This document shows positions 22,770-33,833 of a stretch of DNA of 64,000 nucleotides, one piece after another. Each line of letters opens with the position of its first letter. The stretch's first letter is position 1. Both the position numbers and the translations under genes were made by a program. Origin of the DNA: Nectonema munidae (lineage: Eukaryota; Nematomorpha; Nectonematoida; Nectonematidae); contig JAUIRK010000993.1 in assembly GCA_030549495.1 (NCBI GenBank), forward strand, positions 975,501 through 1,039,500, written 5' to 3'. The notes below the pieces were generated by a model. It was not told where the DNA came from and did not search any database. It saw only the letters and a list, made by a program, of their open reading frames with translations.

Positions 22770-24177
22770 CAAGGTTCCCTCTAAGCTGCGCAGCAGTGCA
22801 ATTGCGCAGTGATATATTTGCGCAGCAGTTTTGACTTTTGCGCAGCAACTAATCACGGAAGATTTGGGCTTAGATGATGCGTGGAAGAATATCTCATTGA
22901 TGCAAAATATCGAAACTTTTCTTAGAACTGTTTATACAATGTTTAATAGGTCCATTGTTAAAAAAGTCAAATTTGAAGAGATATGTTCAGTTATGAATCA
23001 TGAATGCGTGACTTTTAAACCTTTGAACGAAGTACGCTGGCTATCACGTTATTTTGATGTGAATGCTTTAGTAAAAAACTACGAATCTTTGATTGAGTTT
23101 TGCAACGAACAAGTGATTTTATCAAATGATCCAATTTGTAAATATTGCTTAAAAATTTTGAATAATCCACAATACAAAGTTGCACTATTTGTTCTTGATG
23201 ATATTTTACATGAATTTGCAACGTTGTGTAAAATTAAAAAAAAAGTAGTTTGAACATTATTGATGTCATAACTATACTATATTAAAGCAAAAATTCAAAA
23301 ATTTAAGGCACAATATCTTGGACCGAAAATTTATTGGAGTGATAATGTTGCAAATGTTTTGTCTAAATGTGACAGTGTTGATAATGCTTCTATACTTTGC
23401 TTTGTAGAGAGGGTCTGCAATCATTTTGAAATGAGATTTCCAGATGAGGAGGTAGAAAAATGGAAGGCTTTTGATATCAACATCATATCAAATAATATCC
23501 ATAATTTTGAGTAGGGAAGAGAAAATGTGAAACATTTGGAGTCACAATATTCACATTTTTTTAAAAGTTCAGAAGCACTTGAAAAAGTTTCAAAAGAGTA
23601 TTATGAACTAAAGTTTATAATCCATCAAAAAATGCAATCCAGGGCAATGCAATCATTCAGTGATAGTTTGGAATTTGTTTTGAAAAATGAAGATTTTAGA
23701 AACATTGGAATCATATAAGATATAATAGGTACTTTTCAAGCTTCCAGGGCTGATTGCGAAAGGGGATTCAGTACAATGAATTCAATAAAATCGAAACTTA
23801 GAAATAGACTTAATGAAAAACACTTAAATGATATAATGAGAATCAAAATGTTTTTTGGTGAAGAACAAATCAACTTGGATGAAGTTTACAAGGAATGGAA
23901 AAAAACAAAAGATAGACGTGAAAAAGTTTGTGAATGATATTCCTGATTTTATTAATTCTTAAATTTAATTTCTGTTTTTTGGGCCTTAAAATAAAATGAA
24001 TAATTTCACTATTAATTGTTAAATAATAAACTTTATAAAATCATTTTTTTCCTGATAAGATATAACTAAATATTAAATATTTCTTTAAAAAATTGCGCAG
24101 TTGTTTTTGGTTTAAATATTTTTTGCCCAGATGATTTTATTTTTGCGCAAACAGCAAAAAAATTAGTGAGAACATTG
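22770..24177 (+). mobile_element. hAT element, internally deleted
   Basis: Ends read CAAGGTTCCCTCTAA on the left and, inverted from the right, CAATGTTCTCACTAA. The flanking 8-bp repeats AATCCAAG (22762-22769) and ACTCCAAG (24178-24185) match at 7 of 8 positions. GCGCAG motifs are repeated near both ends. The transposase remnant starts almost at the left terminus, so the 5' half of the gene is missing. Confidence 0.8.
22831..23940 (+). pseudogene. hAT transposase remnant (KIAA1586-like)
   Basis: Recognisable parts on the plus strand: a mid-protein segment with KPLNEVRWLSRYFDVNALVK, then NYESLIEFCNEQV, and a C-terminal hAT dimerisation motif SRADCERGFSTMNSIKSKLR followed by NRLNEKHLNDIMRIKMFFG. 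The frame is broken near 23253, 23513 and 23718. The zinc-finger BED domain and first catalytic Asp are absent. The wording of the conserved blocks recalls domesticated hAT proteins such as KIAA1586, but this copy is decayed. Confidence 0.78.
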
Positions 24178-24735
24178 ACTCCAAGTGCTCTAAAAATTAG
24201 CCACCTTGTCAAATATTTCTCTTGAAGTTCTACTGTTAAGAGTTTCGCAAAAAAAAGTTGTCTACCAGGTGCTTGTCATATACATATTGTACGTAAAAGC
24301 AAGGCTGATCCAGCATCCTTTGTTCAATCAAGCTGAATTGCAAATAAGTTGAAAATTGAATCCCGAATCAATAAAACCCCTTGCGACATTATGTTATCCG
24401 ACATCTCTCCTATTAACATTCTAAGGGATGTTTTACATGAATATATGCTTCAACTTTTCAAGCTCAGAACTTCTTAACACATTCAATAAGATATCTTTGC
24501 AGCAAGGTAAAGTAAAATAAAGCAAAGGAATATGCTGCTAATGTAGAGCTTTATACGTCCATCTGAAAAACAGGATTTAGACATTCCAATTTTTCTTCAA
24601 AGAAATGTAGACGATAGCTTTTTGATTATAATTAATATGGATTTCCTGAATCGTCTGCTTTTGGTGGGCACAAATAGTGGATTAAAATAAAATAATGAAA
24701 AAATAAAAAATTCAAAATCTGAATTTTTTAGTTAC

Positions 24736-24860
24736 ATTTTGAGTTTGAGAACTACCATTCAATGATTTTTTGTATAGTGTGCTGTATATATCATCATCTT
24801 CCTTGCTACCAATATTCTTCTTTTTTGAAGCATTAAAGGAACTAGATGAATCTAAGTTTT
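24736..24860 (-). CDS. possible upstream MCM10 exon (tentative)
   Basis: A minus-strand stretch with good coding character reads SSSSFNASKKKNIGSKEDDD then IYSTLYKKSLNG. The acceptor is TTTTTTATCATAG and the donor AAT|GTAACT. The phase-0 end would join the MCM10 OB exon (15367) without a shift, and the polar, charged composition resembles the disordered N-terminal part of MCM10. There is no motif to confirm this. It could also be the end of an unrelated gene, since the frame stays open for only eight further codons. Confidence 0.3.
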
Positions 24861-25897
24861 CTATGATAAAAAATGAACAAAAATTAAAATATGTAAGTGA
24901 ATAATTAAGATAATCAATAGTTAAGGATAAAAATTCTGTATAGATATAAATAATGTTTTCAAAGGCATGGATATATCTATACAAGTTTAACTCGCAGTGA
25001 TCCCAAAGCTATTTTATCCGATTCCTACTTGACAAGATTCAAACTAGTTTTATACGGAGTCATAGAAATTTTGAAATACTGAGATTTTTTGAATATGCAC
25101 AATGCACGTATACAATATATATATTAACTGTAAAGTACATTAATTTCGAGATAACAATATTTTGCGAAATACAGTTCAAAAACAAACTCGCAAATAAGCA
25201 ATTAATTTTTTTTAGATATTTAGACTAAAAAATTTAGTTTTTTTACGTGTTAAGCACTTAATTACGAAATTACAGTGATTTTTAATTTTATATATGATAG
25301 ATTTTAAATGTTATAAAAAAATTCATATAAAAAAATTGAAACCTTGGAAATTAAGTTGGCGAAAATTTCTTTTATATTATAAACATATTCGAGTGTCTTT
25401 ATAATTATGATGGATTATCTCTTTATATAACTTTCTATTACACCAATATCAAAAAAGAACATAGAATATATGATGTGAGTATTGTATGTATCCTTCATGA
25501 GATAAAGAGCTATAAAATCAATGCATCATACCAAATTGTTCCAAAATATTTTAAAGCTTATATATGTACATTAAGGGTATGATTTTTTTAAGCTTGTCCT
25601 GCAATAAATTTAGATGAGTTAAATACAAATAATAACAAAAATAGTTTTGTTTTAGGGCTTTTTCAAAAAAAGTTTTCCAAGAAAGAGTTTTAAAGTAAAA
25701 GCTTCATAACACTTTTTGAGAGAAAAAATAGAACAAATTTTTTTTATTTCAAACAAAAATAAAATTACTGAATTGTGTTTTTTGCAATAAATTTTAAATT
25801 TAGGTATTTGTCATTTCTACAAGTTTTTTTCAAATATTGCATAATTTTTATTGCTCCTTCAGCAATGATGTTTGTTCAAAGTATATTAATGTATGAC

Positions 25898-26134
25898 TCA
25901 TCTTTCACCCAATGTTTTTTGAATCGAACTGAGAAGCATTTCATAGTTTCTTGAATTATATTTTTTGTATGAGAACCAAACTTTTTGCCAGTCATAAGCA
26001 ATAAAAGTCGCTGAGACTTCTAATGCTTCTAGAAAGTAGGCTATTAGAACAAAAATTGCTCTAGAGTTCCATCTAGTATTCTGAATAGCGGGTAAAGTTT
26101 TCCACTCTATTTTTGGAAATTTTTTAAAAAACAA
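25898..26134 (-). pseudogene. possible hAT transposase fragment
   Basis: A minus-strand frame contains IEWKTLPAIQNTRWNSRAIF. The TRWNSR wording is common in hAT transposases just after the catalytic core. Nothing recognisable continues on either side, and I see no terminal repeats. Identification rests on one short motif. Confidence 0.35.
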
Positions 26135-27384
26135 TTTGCGATTTTCCTATTTTTTTTATTACTTTCATTAGTTATTTTCAACAGAAAGTTTATGTAAAAA
26201 TTATTATTCATATCAATTTGATGTTTCATTTTAAAGTAGTTATGTATATGAAAAGAGCAGAAGAAAAACTTTGTTCGAATTTTAAAATCAAAATCTATCA
26301 GGATAAAAAAAATGCCTTGAAATCGTCTGCTTAAGTTCGGAAAAATCCATGTTCAACAAGAAATAAAAAAATTTTAAAAACTTGAATTTTGAAATAAATT
26401 TTTTTCGAAAAAAAAATTAACTTTTCGAGAGAAATTTCGGAAATCACGATCAAGTGTAGAATCTGACTCTCAAAACGTTCTGAAGTCAGATTCTACACTT
26501 GATCTCATATAAAATAATAATATAATCACAAACACTCTCAAAATAACATCCAGTTACACCCATGCATGTTGCTATGCGCAACACATGAAGGGGACGGTGC
26601 AAATCTAATGTGACTATGTAAATTCAAGTCTTAAAAATTATTGGGGTTTCAGAACAGATGGGAATAAAATCAATGCAAGTTAAGTCACTCCCCCTATCAA
26701 AAACTAATAAAATTAAGGTTACCAACGCTGGTAAGTCTAAATAAAGGAAAAAAAGAGTAAGTCAAATAAATTTAATTTTTAAAATAGAAGAGGTTGTAGA
26801 TAGCCATCAGTTTGGAACGAAATTATTTTAACGAAATTGTCCACGAAATTATAAAAATCTTGATGGCTTCAAATCACTTGCCTCAAATTGAAAAATGATA
26901 ATAGATTTTGATAACTATCTTTCCTATAACAATATTCAAATTAGTGAACGAATACCTTCAAGAGTTGTAATAAAAAAAGATAGAAATGAAATTACAATCG
27001 TAATATTTTGAATGATCTGTTTCAAACATGTATAAAAATTGTTTGAAAAACTTACAATATTAAAATTAAGTTGGGATAATTTCAATGGTTACCTATAGAC
27101 TAAAAATGCAAAGCTTTTTTATTAAATTTATATATAGACGTCATTAGAAAAAAAATTCATGTAGATAAGCAATAAAAATTTCTAGACAAATGTTACTTTC
27201 AAAATTAATATTATTCTCCTGCGATATTTCATCAATTAGCAAATTTAAATTTTCTTCTTGGCTATTCATTAGCCAAAATGAGTAATAAAAAAGTTTTTTT
27301 TAAAAATATATATTTCAAAAATATATTTTCAAAATAATAAAATTGTGTTTATAAATATTGTATATGGGATAATTTTGTCAAAAA
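26135..27384. other. no gene recognised; one perfect hairpin
   Basis: AT-rich. The only structure is the hairpin at 26449-26505. Confidence 0.5.
26449..26505. repeat. perfect 21-bp hairpin
   Basis: GATCAAGTGTAGAATCTGAC plus T (26449-26469) is the exact reverse complement of 26485-26505, with a 15-base loop. No U-run follows, so it does not look like a terminator. Confidence 0.8.
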
Positions 27385-27565
27385 GAGGTTGGTTTGGTTG
27401 GTTGGTTGGTTTGAGATATCAAAGCATTTTCAACCGTAAGGCTATATGCTCGCATTATGCTTAAGATGGTTAATCACAGTTTTTGTGAATTTGTTTTTAG
27501 AGTTGGGAGCCTTGGGGATCGAACCCCTGACCTTCAAACTGTTAAGCTGAGAGGTACACCCTAAT
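27385..27565 (-). mobile_element. SINE-2 (tRNA-derived), copy 1
   Basis: On the minus strand: a GTGTACCTCTCAGCTTAACA head, the B-box GGGTTCGATCC, a conserved body with CTGTGATTAACCATCTTAAG and a (CCAA)n tail. Five copies are present (27.4, 27.9, 49.5, 51.6, 52.3 kb). Confidence 0.82.
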
Positions 27566-27911
27566 ATCGTTGTTTCGGATTTTTTAAGTATGAGTAAGTT
27601 TTAATGTCTTTGATAACACGTCTTAAGTTCGATCTACAATAAAATCTTCTTTACTGATAGTTCGACCAAGTGGCACAATTCTCCCTTGTAGATTAAAGCA
27701 ACATAAGTTCCCGTTAACATTACTTTTTCTTATGATGTTTCTAAAAATTACAACCAATTATTTAAAATTATAAGTAATTAAGTCTTTATTTACGCAAATA
27801 TAAACGTTTTACGTGAAATTAGTATGAAGAAAATAACAGTGATATTATTCGATGGACAAAATTTTTGGATATATTTTTATGTTTTATACGTACAAGTTAA
27901 GCCTCAATGCT

Positions 27912-28043
27912 TGTTACGGTGTACCTCTCAGCTTAAAGGTTGAAGGTTAGGGGTTCGATCCACAAGGCTCTCAACTTTTAAAAACAAATTCAGAAAAACT
28001 GTGATTAACCATCTTAAGCACAATGCGAGAATATAGCCTCTTT
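27912..28043 (+). mobile_element. SINE-2, copy 2
   Basis: Same family in the opposite orientation to the copy 350 bp to its left. The head and B-box (GGGGTTCGATCC) are clear, but the copy stops before the (CCAA)n tail, being truncated near ATATAGCC. Confidence 0.75.
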
Positions 28044-28289
28044 AATTTAATTTTGAAAGACAATTAAGTATAATTCTTCAAACAATATTGAAAAAACTTA
28101 ATGGCTTTATACTATCAGCAATGACTTTACTGAAGGGAGTTTTGCGTTGAAATTACAGTAAATGCAGATCATCTTTATATCTTGTAAAATGAGTAAGCAA
28201 GGCATCATTTAGTAAGTACAAAAAAGTGAAATATGGATTTAATTAATAATTTTTCTAAGGAAAAGTACGCAAGAAAGATATTGAAACTT

Positions 28290-28700
28290 GATTAAGATTA
28301 TAAATTTTAAAACAGAGAATAATTAATAAATTTGAAAAATTTTGGTAGCATGATATTTCTAATGGGATGAGTTATCAAGATATCATTAACATAAATAATA
28401 AAACGAAAAAAAAATTTACAGTTGATGATATCATTAATAAAAATTAGGAATAAAAATGGCCCAGAACCTTGAACAAAACCTAAATTTTTAGGAAAAATAA
28501 AGAAAATAAGAAATCCAAAAACATAGTGTCTAATGCCATATCGATAAAGTGCATGCAATAACATTTTTTGCTCAACTAATTTCAAAGCTTTTCTAAAATC
28601 CAAAAAAATTGCTAAACTTGCTTGACAATTAAATAAAAATTCATTGATTTGATGTACAATAATAAAATAGCATCCTGTGTTGAGCGGGGTGTAACAAAAT
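28290..28700 (-). pseudogene. LINE reverse-transcriptase fragment
   Basis: The minus-strand frame reads DFRKALKLVEQKMLLHALYR then GIRH, followed by GFVQGSGPFLFLIFINDI and IIYVNDI. These are degraded versions of the non-LTR RT blocks DFRKAFD, GVPQGSxLGPLLFLIYINDL and YADD. Only this short piece remains, with the catalytic Tyr-Ala-Asp-Asp changed to YVND. Clade (jockey- or CR1-like) is uncertain. Confidence 0.7.
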
Positions 28701-29031
28701 CAAGGGGGGATTGCTAAAATATAGGCAGACATGGGGAGACGTATTCGAACACCGATAAAAACAGATTTTAATCAAATTTCTTAAAGTTTATGCTTCTAAT
28801 AAAAAATTAACTATAGTAAATAAAAAATACTTCAACAGTAAAAAAAATGTTTTGCAAAAAATATAACCTATTCTCAACCTTTATCTTATAATTTTTAAAT
28901 GTAATAAATAACTTATTTCTATTCTTTTATAATGATATTTAATTTCTTTCTATAGTTCCAAAAAAATGTTATTTTATTTTATTAAAAAAAACTTAAACTG
29001 AAAAAAACTTGAATAATTAATTATTCATTCA

Positions 29032-30892
29032 CTGGTAAAAAAAGATAGTAAGAATTACAACTTAAAATAGTATTAGCACGTTAAACGCAGTTTTTACTAC
29101 CCGCATCGCACAGGATAGTAAAAAAATGCCTTGATATTTATGATTGATTGAACAGATGACAAATTTCACATCTCGCTTCTCTTCACTCGTTGAATCCAAA
29201 TAGCAAAGAGTATTTATACACATGCACAAATCTTTCTCTGGCTCTGTTGTCCTTGTGTTAGATATATTTATATTATATCTAAATCAACAATGCTCTCAAC
29301 AGTCTCTATGATGAAATTTAGTCTTGCCTTTACTCTTTCTCAAATTTTTGGCGTAAGTTTTTTAAATTGGTTTAAAGTTAATTGTTATAATACTTCTATG
29401 TATTCTTTTAATTTATTTGTTTTCATATTTCAAGGTTTTGGAACGAGTTTTTTTTACATATAAACGTAAAGTCGGTGTGTCATATGTGGGTATTAACTGT
29501 TTTTTGGCTTGCCTATTTTGTTATATAAACTCTTCACTTGTCTTTTTCTTATTACTTTTAACAAGTATTGCGTTAATTATTTGCTCAAAAAAATTGATCT
29601 CAAAGAATTTATTAATAAATATTTATTTTTAAGTGAATACAATCGGGTAATTTTTTAATATTTTGATTACTTTAAGAACCCTTTTATACATTCAATTTAG
29701 TTTATGGATGAATTTTTGAATCTCAAGCCCATTGTAGAAGATTTAAAATTTGAAGATAAATTAAAAATAAAGTTAACAAAGTATTACGATATAGTAATAA
29801 ATTATGTTAATAAGCAAAAAAATTTGCCAATATTTTTTAAAGATTCCCAATGAAACAAGTAAATCTTGTTATTTTTTTTCTTAAGATATATATTTTTTGT
29901 TTTAAGTGCTAAAGAAATGAAGACATTATTGCTATTACTTCAGGAAACTTTTTATAATAGGTGAAAAGCAAGTTTTTTCTGCGTTTTGTGTTGTATGTCT
30001 AAAAAATTTTCATGAAAATGATAATTTGTTTTTATTTTTTATCGAAAATGTGTTTCTTTTTTCTGCTAAAAATATTGTAAAATCTTTTCTTGGATTTTTT
30101 GCTTCTTTTTTTGTTTTCAACTTGGAATATGTTAAAGAGCTCAAAAAACTCTACATCTTATTGAAATTCTTCTTGACTTAAAAGTATCTAAAAAAGATGG
30201 AAAAGTTTTAAAAGTATTTTATTTGCTGGAAAGAACAAATCAAAACGCTTAGATCTTCATTATTAATTTTTATTTTTTTTGTGTGCTTTTAACATATCTA
30301 AATTCTAAATAAAACTTTGTTAATTTTTTACTTTGTTTTGTACCAGGGGTTTGTGGGAGTAAATTTTTCACATAAGTCAGAGTATCTTCGAGTTGTGGCT
30401 TTTTGTAGGAAGAAATGTAATTAATTAGAAAATCTTTTTTATAAATAAATTTATATTTTTTATAATTATGCGTTAACAAAATGAAAATGTTTTTAAATGA
30501 TAAAAATATTGATGTTAATGAACTTTTTTTTATATTTCCCAAGCTGAAGATTGATTTTCAAAAATGGAAGAACTAAAAAAACTACCATGAAAAGGAAGGT
30601 AAAAAATCAACTGGGAGATTGACAGGTTTACTACCAGTAAACATGGTTAATTTACTAGTAAGAGTTGTATTTAACAGTAAGTAAAATTACTAGACAGGGT
30701 AATAAAATTCTGGACAATAACGATTATTATATTGAATAGTAAATATTACTATTATTTTTTACTAATTTACTACTAAGAGTTGTATTTAATAAAAAGTAAA
30801 TTTACTAGAAAAGGTAGTAAAAATCTGGACAATAGTGATTACTATATAGTGTAGTAAATATTACTACTTTTTTTTACCAGTGTTATATTAGA
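29032..30892. mobile_element. CACTGG-ended element, superfamily unassigned
   Basis: CACTGGTAAAAAAAGATAGTAA at the left and, inverted from the right end, CACTGGTAAAAAAAAGTAGTAA form convincing inverted termini about 1.86 kb apart. The right subterminal region holds a tandem pair of about 117-base units (30657-30892). Small plus-strand frames at 29417-29632 and near 29704 (MDEFLNLKPIVEDLKFEDKL) have no recognised family. No clear target duplication; only a TT dinucleotide is shared. The CACT start would fit CACTA- or Chapaev-like DNA transposons, but this is a guess. Confidence 0.55.
30657..30892. repeat. tandem duplication, unit about 117 bp
   Basis: Two diverged head-to-tail copies, each containing AAGAGTTGTATTTAA, TCTGGACAATA and AGTAAATATTACTA, at the right end of the element at 29032-30892. 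Confidence 0.75.
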
Positions 30893-31795
30893 TCGTTTAG
30901 TTAGCTTTAAATTAGGTAACCTCTGATAAGCTCAAGTATGGAAAAATACCAGAAGATATAGATATGAAATTCAAATTTATTAATTCGAATATTGAAATTG
31001 GATTGATTAAAAAGTGCTCCATAGATAGAAAGTAAATTTTTTATAGGGAAAAAATTTTGCTTGAGATTTTCAAGAGTAAATGGAATATCTATAGATTTAA
31101 AATAGGAAAGGATGTCAATTGGCAGAAAGTTTTTTTAAACTGAAAAGTGTCAAGACCGCGCGCAGTTAGAGTTTAGTGACCGTAGGAAAGATTCATAATT
31201 GTAAATAAACACTCAGACCGTCTGCAAAATTAAAGCTTCGACAGTTTACATCTCTAATAAAATAAGTTTCAAAAAAATATTAACAGATTTCTAAATAGAC
31301 GTGTTAGAACAATTTGAAATTTTTTAAGAAAAAAACAAAGCTTTTAATTGATTAATTAACTAACCTAACACTTTCATTGCTATGTTATCCTCAACATTTA
31401 AAAGTTTAACATTGGTACTTACTTCTTTCACATACATTTCTATTCTTCAATTTTATAAATTTAATTTGTGTTTTATTAACTACTTAAATAAAGCAAATGA
31501 AGAATGAGTATGATTATTTAGATAACGAATTCTATAGAGAAAAGTATTGGGCTCGAATCGTTTAAGCTAGCGTTCTTTATTTCGGCACAAGCTAAAACTT
31601 ATCTTAGATGAAAAACTCCTTAATTTTCTCCTACAAAGTGTAAGTGAGTACACAGGGATTAGTAAAGAGTTATAAACAAAAGATTGAAAGCACAGATATT
31701 GTTAATTTCATTAAGATCAATTCTTTTGACATTATCATTTATTCAGTATTCGTTCATTACTTATGGTATTTAAATTAAGTTGTAAAATTTTTGTT
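30893..31795. other. 3' flank of the WD40 gene, no other gene seen
   Basis: AT-rich apart from a short richer patch near 31.15-31.25 kb, which shows only disrupted minus-strand frames. A minus-strand AATAAA at about 31743-31738 lies some 55 bases beyond the WD40 stop codon and is a plausible poly(A) signal. Confidence 0.5.
31738..31743 (-). promoter_or_regulatory. poly(A) signal of the WD40 gene
   Basis: Minus-strand AATAAA about 55 bases downstream of the stop codon at 31798-31796. Confidence 0.55.
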
Positions 31796-32013
31796 TCAAA
31801 CACGGGTCAAGACTTCAATTCCCTTAGAAGAAATGGTAGCATCTAAAAGTTCTCCATTAAATTGCGAAACGAGGAAATCATTTGAACAAACTTTAAAATC
31901 TTCAGTTGTCAGAAAGAAGTCCATTTGGTTAGACAGTTTTAGTTGTTTAAGTGAACAAAAAGCTATCAAATCCAGTTCGGGTAAAAATAAAATTTTATAT
32001 TGAAGGAATTCTT
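31796..32013 (-). CDS. WD40-repeat protein, exon 3 (last)
   Basis: The acceptor TTACATTTTTAG ends at 32014. The exon begins two bases before a codon boundary, matching the phase-1 end of exon 2, and runs open to TGA at 31798-31796. It encodes about 71 residues, including EFLQYKILFLPELDLIAFCS, LKQLKLSNQMDFFLTTEDF and the C-terminus ISSKGIEVLTRV. It is the last part of a predicted propeller protein of about 305 residues. WD signatures are weak in this exon, as is common in terminal blades. The plus-strand open frame overlapping it is a shadow. Confidence 0.72.
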
Positions 32014-32082
32014 CTAAAAATGTAAATATGTATAAGAAAAGAATGAAATATTGGATATAGATTAAGCAAAAAAATCATTTAC

Positions 32083-32205
32083 CTTCTACACTCTTGATGA
32101 GCTTTGAAGTAGCAATGTCCCAAATTGTTGTCAAGTTGGCTTGTGAAGAAGATATAAAATTCTTACCATCTGCCGTAAATTCTAAACTTTCCACAGCGCC
32201 TTCTG
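32083..32205 (-). CDS. WD40-repeat protein, exon 2
   Basis: A 123-base exon between the acceptor TTTTTATTTAG and the donor GAAG|GTAAAT. Both introns are phase 1. The frame reads EGAVESLEFTADGKNFISSS then QANLTTIWDIATSKLIKSV. This is a canonical WD repeat blade: the [S]LEF-DG-ISSS strand and the terminal WD dipeptide as IWDI. It is followed by a 69-base intron and exon 3. Confidence 0.82.
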
Positions 32206-32489
32206 CTAAATAAAAAATCGTAAAAGCTTTTAGTTTTGCTTCTAATTGGTTTTTAAGATATATGTAATGTAGTAAACCTTAAAATATTGTGATTGACAAG
32301 ACACAATTATTACAGATTGAGTTAATTTATGAAAAATGAATTTTCAAATGCTGGGCGAGGCTGACTTCCATAGCATAGTGTTAATAAAGAGCTAATAAGT
32401 TACACACTTAAAAAAATCGTTAGAGGAAATTTATAATATATATTTTTCATAATTTACACGGGCAGTAATAAACTTACTCAAAAAATAGC

Positions 32490-33475
32490 TAAAATTATGC
32501 CATTGTTTGATATACTCAATGAGGATCGTATTTTTGTCAAAAACTTGAGCATTGATGAGTCTATGTTGCCATATTTTGGGCGGCATAGTTGTAAGCAAAT
32601 CATCAAGGATAAACCAAAAAATAATATCAAATCATACGTTTTGGCATGCTCAACTGGTTTACAATATAAAGTGGAAATATTTGAAGTAAAAGATAAATAC
32701 TCTAACTAAAGAAAGATTCGGTACACGAGAAGTTAAAAAATGATTTTTAGTTGCCCTGATCCAACTAAACATTATTTTTATTTTGTCAAAAAATATTAGA
32801 GCACGGGGAATTGTAAAAGGAAACAGAACATGCAGATACCCTTTTTCTAGTAAATATTTTTTTCTAAAAAAGGAAGCGGTTTTTAAAACATTTTGCTATT
32901 GAAGGCGTAGAAATAACAATATGGAAAGATAATGCTCCAGTTACTATCTGTAGTAATTCGAAAAAAACTTTTTCTTTAGAAAATTGAAGGATAGAAAAAA
33001 GGAGTTGGTAAAATTAAAATTAGTCAGCCATATAATATAATAAATGAATGGGGGTGTGGACGTTTTTGATCAATTTATTTCAGCTTACGGGTCACAAATA
33101 ACCAGTAAGAAATGATTTTGACCTTTGATAATAAACGTAAATAATATAGCTTTTGTTTATTCTTGGAGACTTTTTCAGATAACAATTAAAACCAAAATAT
33201 GTAATAAAAATTTCAGAAGAGAAGTTGTGCAAATCGTTCTTAAAAAATCCAAACACTTTAAAATTTGAGTTTGGATTCAAGAGGAAGAAGCCCACGAAGT
33301 TATGAAATAGGAGTTTATAACACATTCGATCAACCACAATCTTTGAAAACTTCAAGATGTTTTTTTATGCGAAAAAAAATACAAAAATTAAATGCACCAA
33401 ATAGGCAGTTTGCATCTAAAAAACTGTTGGCAAACATTCCATTAAATTTAATGTATTTTTATCTATAAATAAAAA
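32490..33475 (+). pseudogene. piggyBac-type transposase remnant
   Basis: The plus-strand frame begins with LSIDESMLPYFGRHSCKQII then KDKPKNNIKSYVLACSTG. It parallels the piggyBac/PGBD block with the first catalytic Asp (DE-x-M-x-PFKGR). A later frame near 33045 reads NGGVDVFDQFISAYGSQITS, the MGGVDxxDQ motif with another catalytic Asp. Several frame changes and stops separate the pieces, and the N-terminus and the cysteine-rich tail are missing. I did not identify TTAA-flanked ends. It is antisense inside WD40 intron 1. Confidence 0.78.
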
Positions 33476-33530
33476 TGCAGTTTTCGCAATATTTAGTTTA
33501 TTATCATATTATCCAAATGACTCCCTAGAG

Positions 33531-33833
33531 CATTGGTTCCCAAATTTTGGGCCATGGCCCACCTGGGGGTCATAAAGCAAAATTTAAGGGGCCATAATCT
33601 GAGGCGTAGGATTAATAAACTTTTTCCATTCAGTGGATTTTCTGTTTCCTTCTTTTTTGCTCATTCTTGAAACACCTATTAGCAAAATGCCCTTTTTAAT
33701 TAATCTTATGATTATAATTGTTAGATACTAGTAGACAGTCACGGTATTCACCGGCTATGATTGTTGTGGGCGCCATAGACAAGGATCATGTATGAAAAGT
33801 GGGTAACGATCAGAAAAAGTTTAGGAACCACTG
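33531..33833. mobile_element. hAT MITE, 303 bp
   Basis: Termini CATTGGTTCCCAAAT and (inverted right) CAGTGGTTCCTAAAC. The flanking 8-bp repeats are CCCTAGAG (33523-33530) and CCGTAGAG (33834-33841), matching at 7 of 8. No coding capacity. Confidence 0.8.

Noticed and set aside
27385-27565. Possible functional tRNA gene at the B-box GGGGTTCGATCC
   Set aside because: No acceptor-stem pairing or anticodon arm; the same sequence recurs as a dispersed SINE with a (CCAA)n tail.
31791-32003. Plus-strand 70-codon frame
   Set aside because: Antisense shadow of WD40 exon 3, whose phase and splice signals favour the minus strand.
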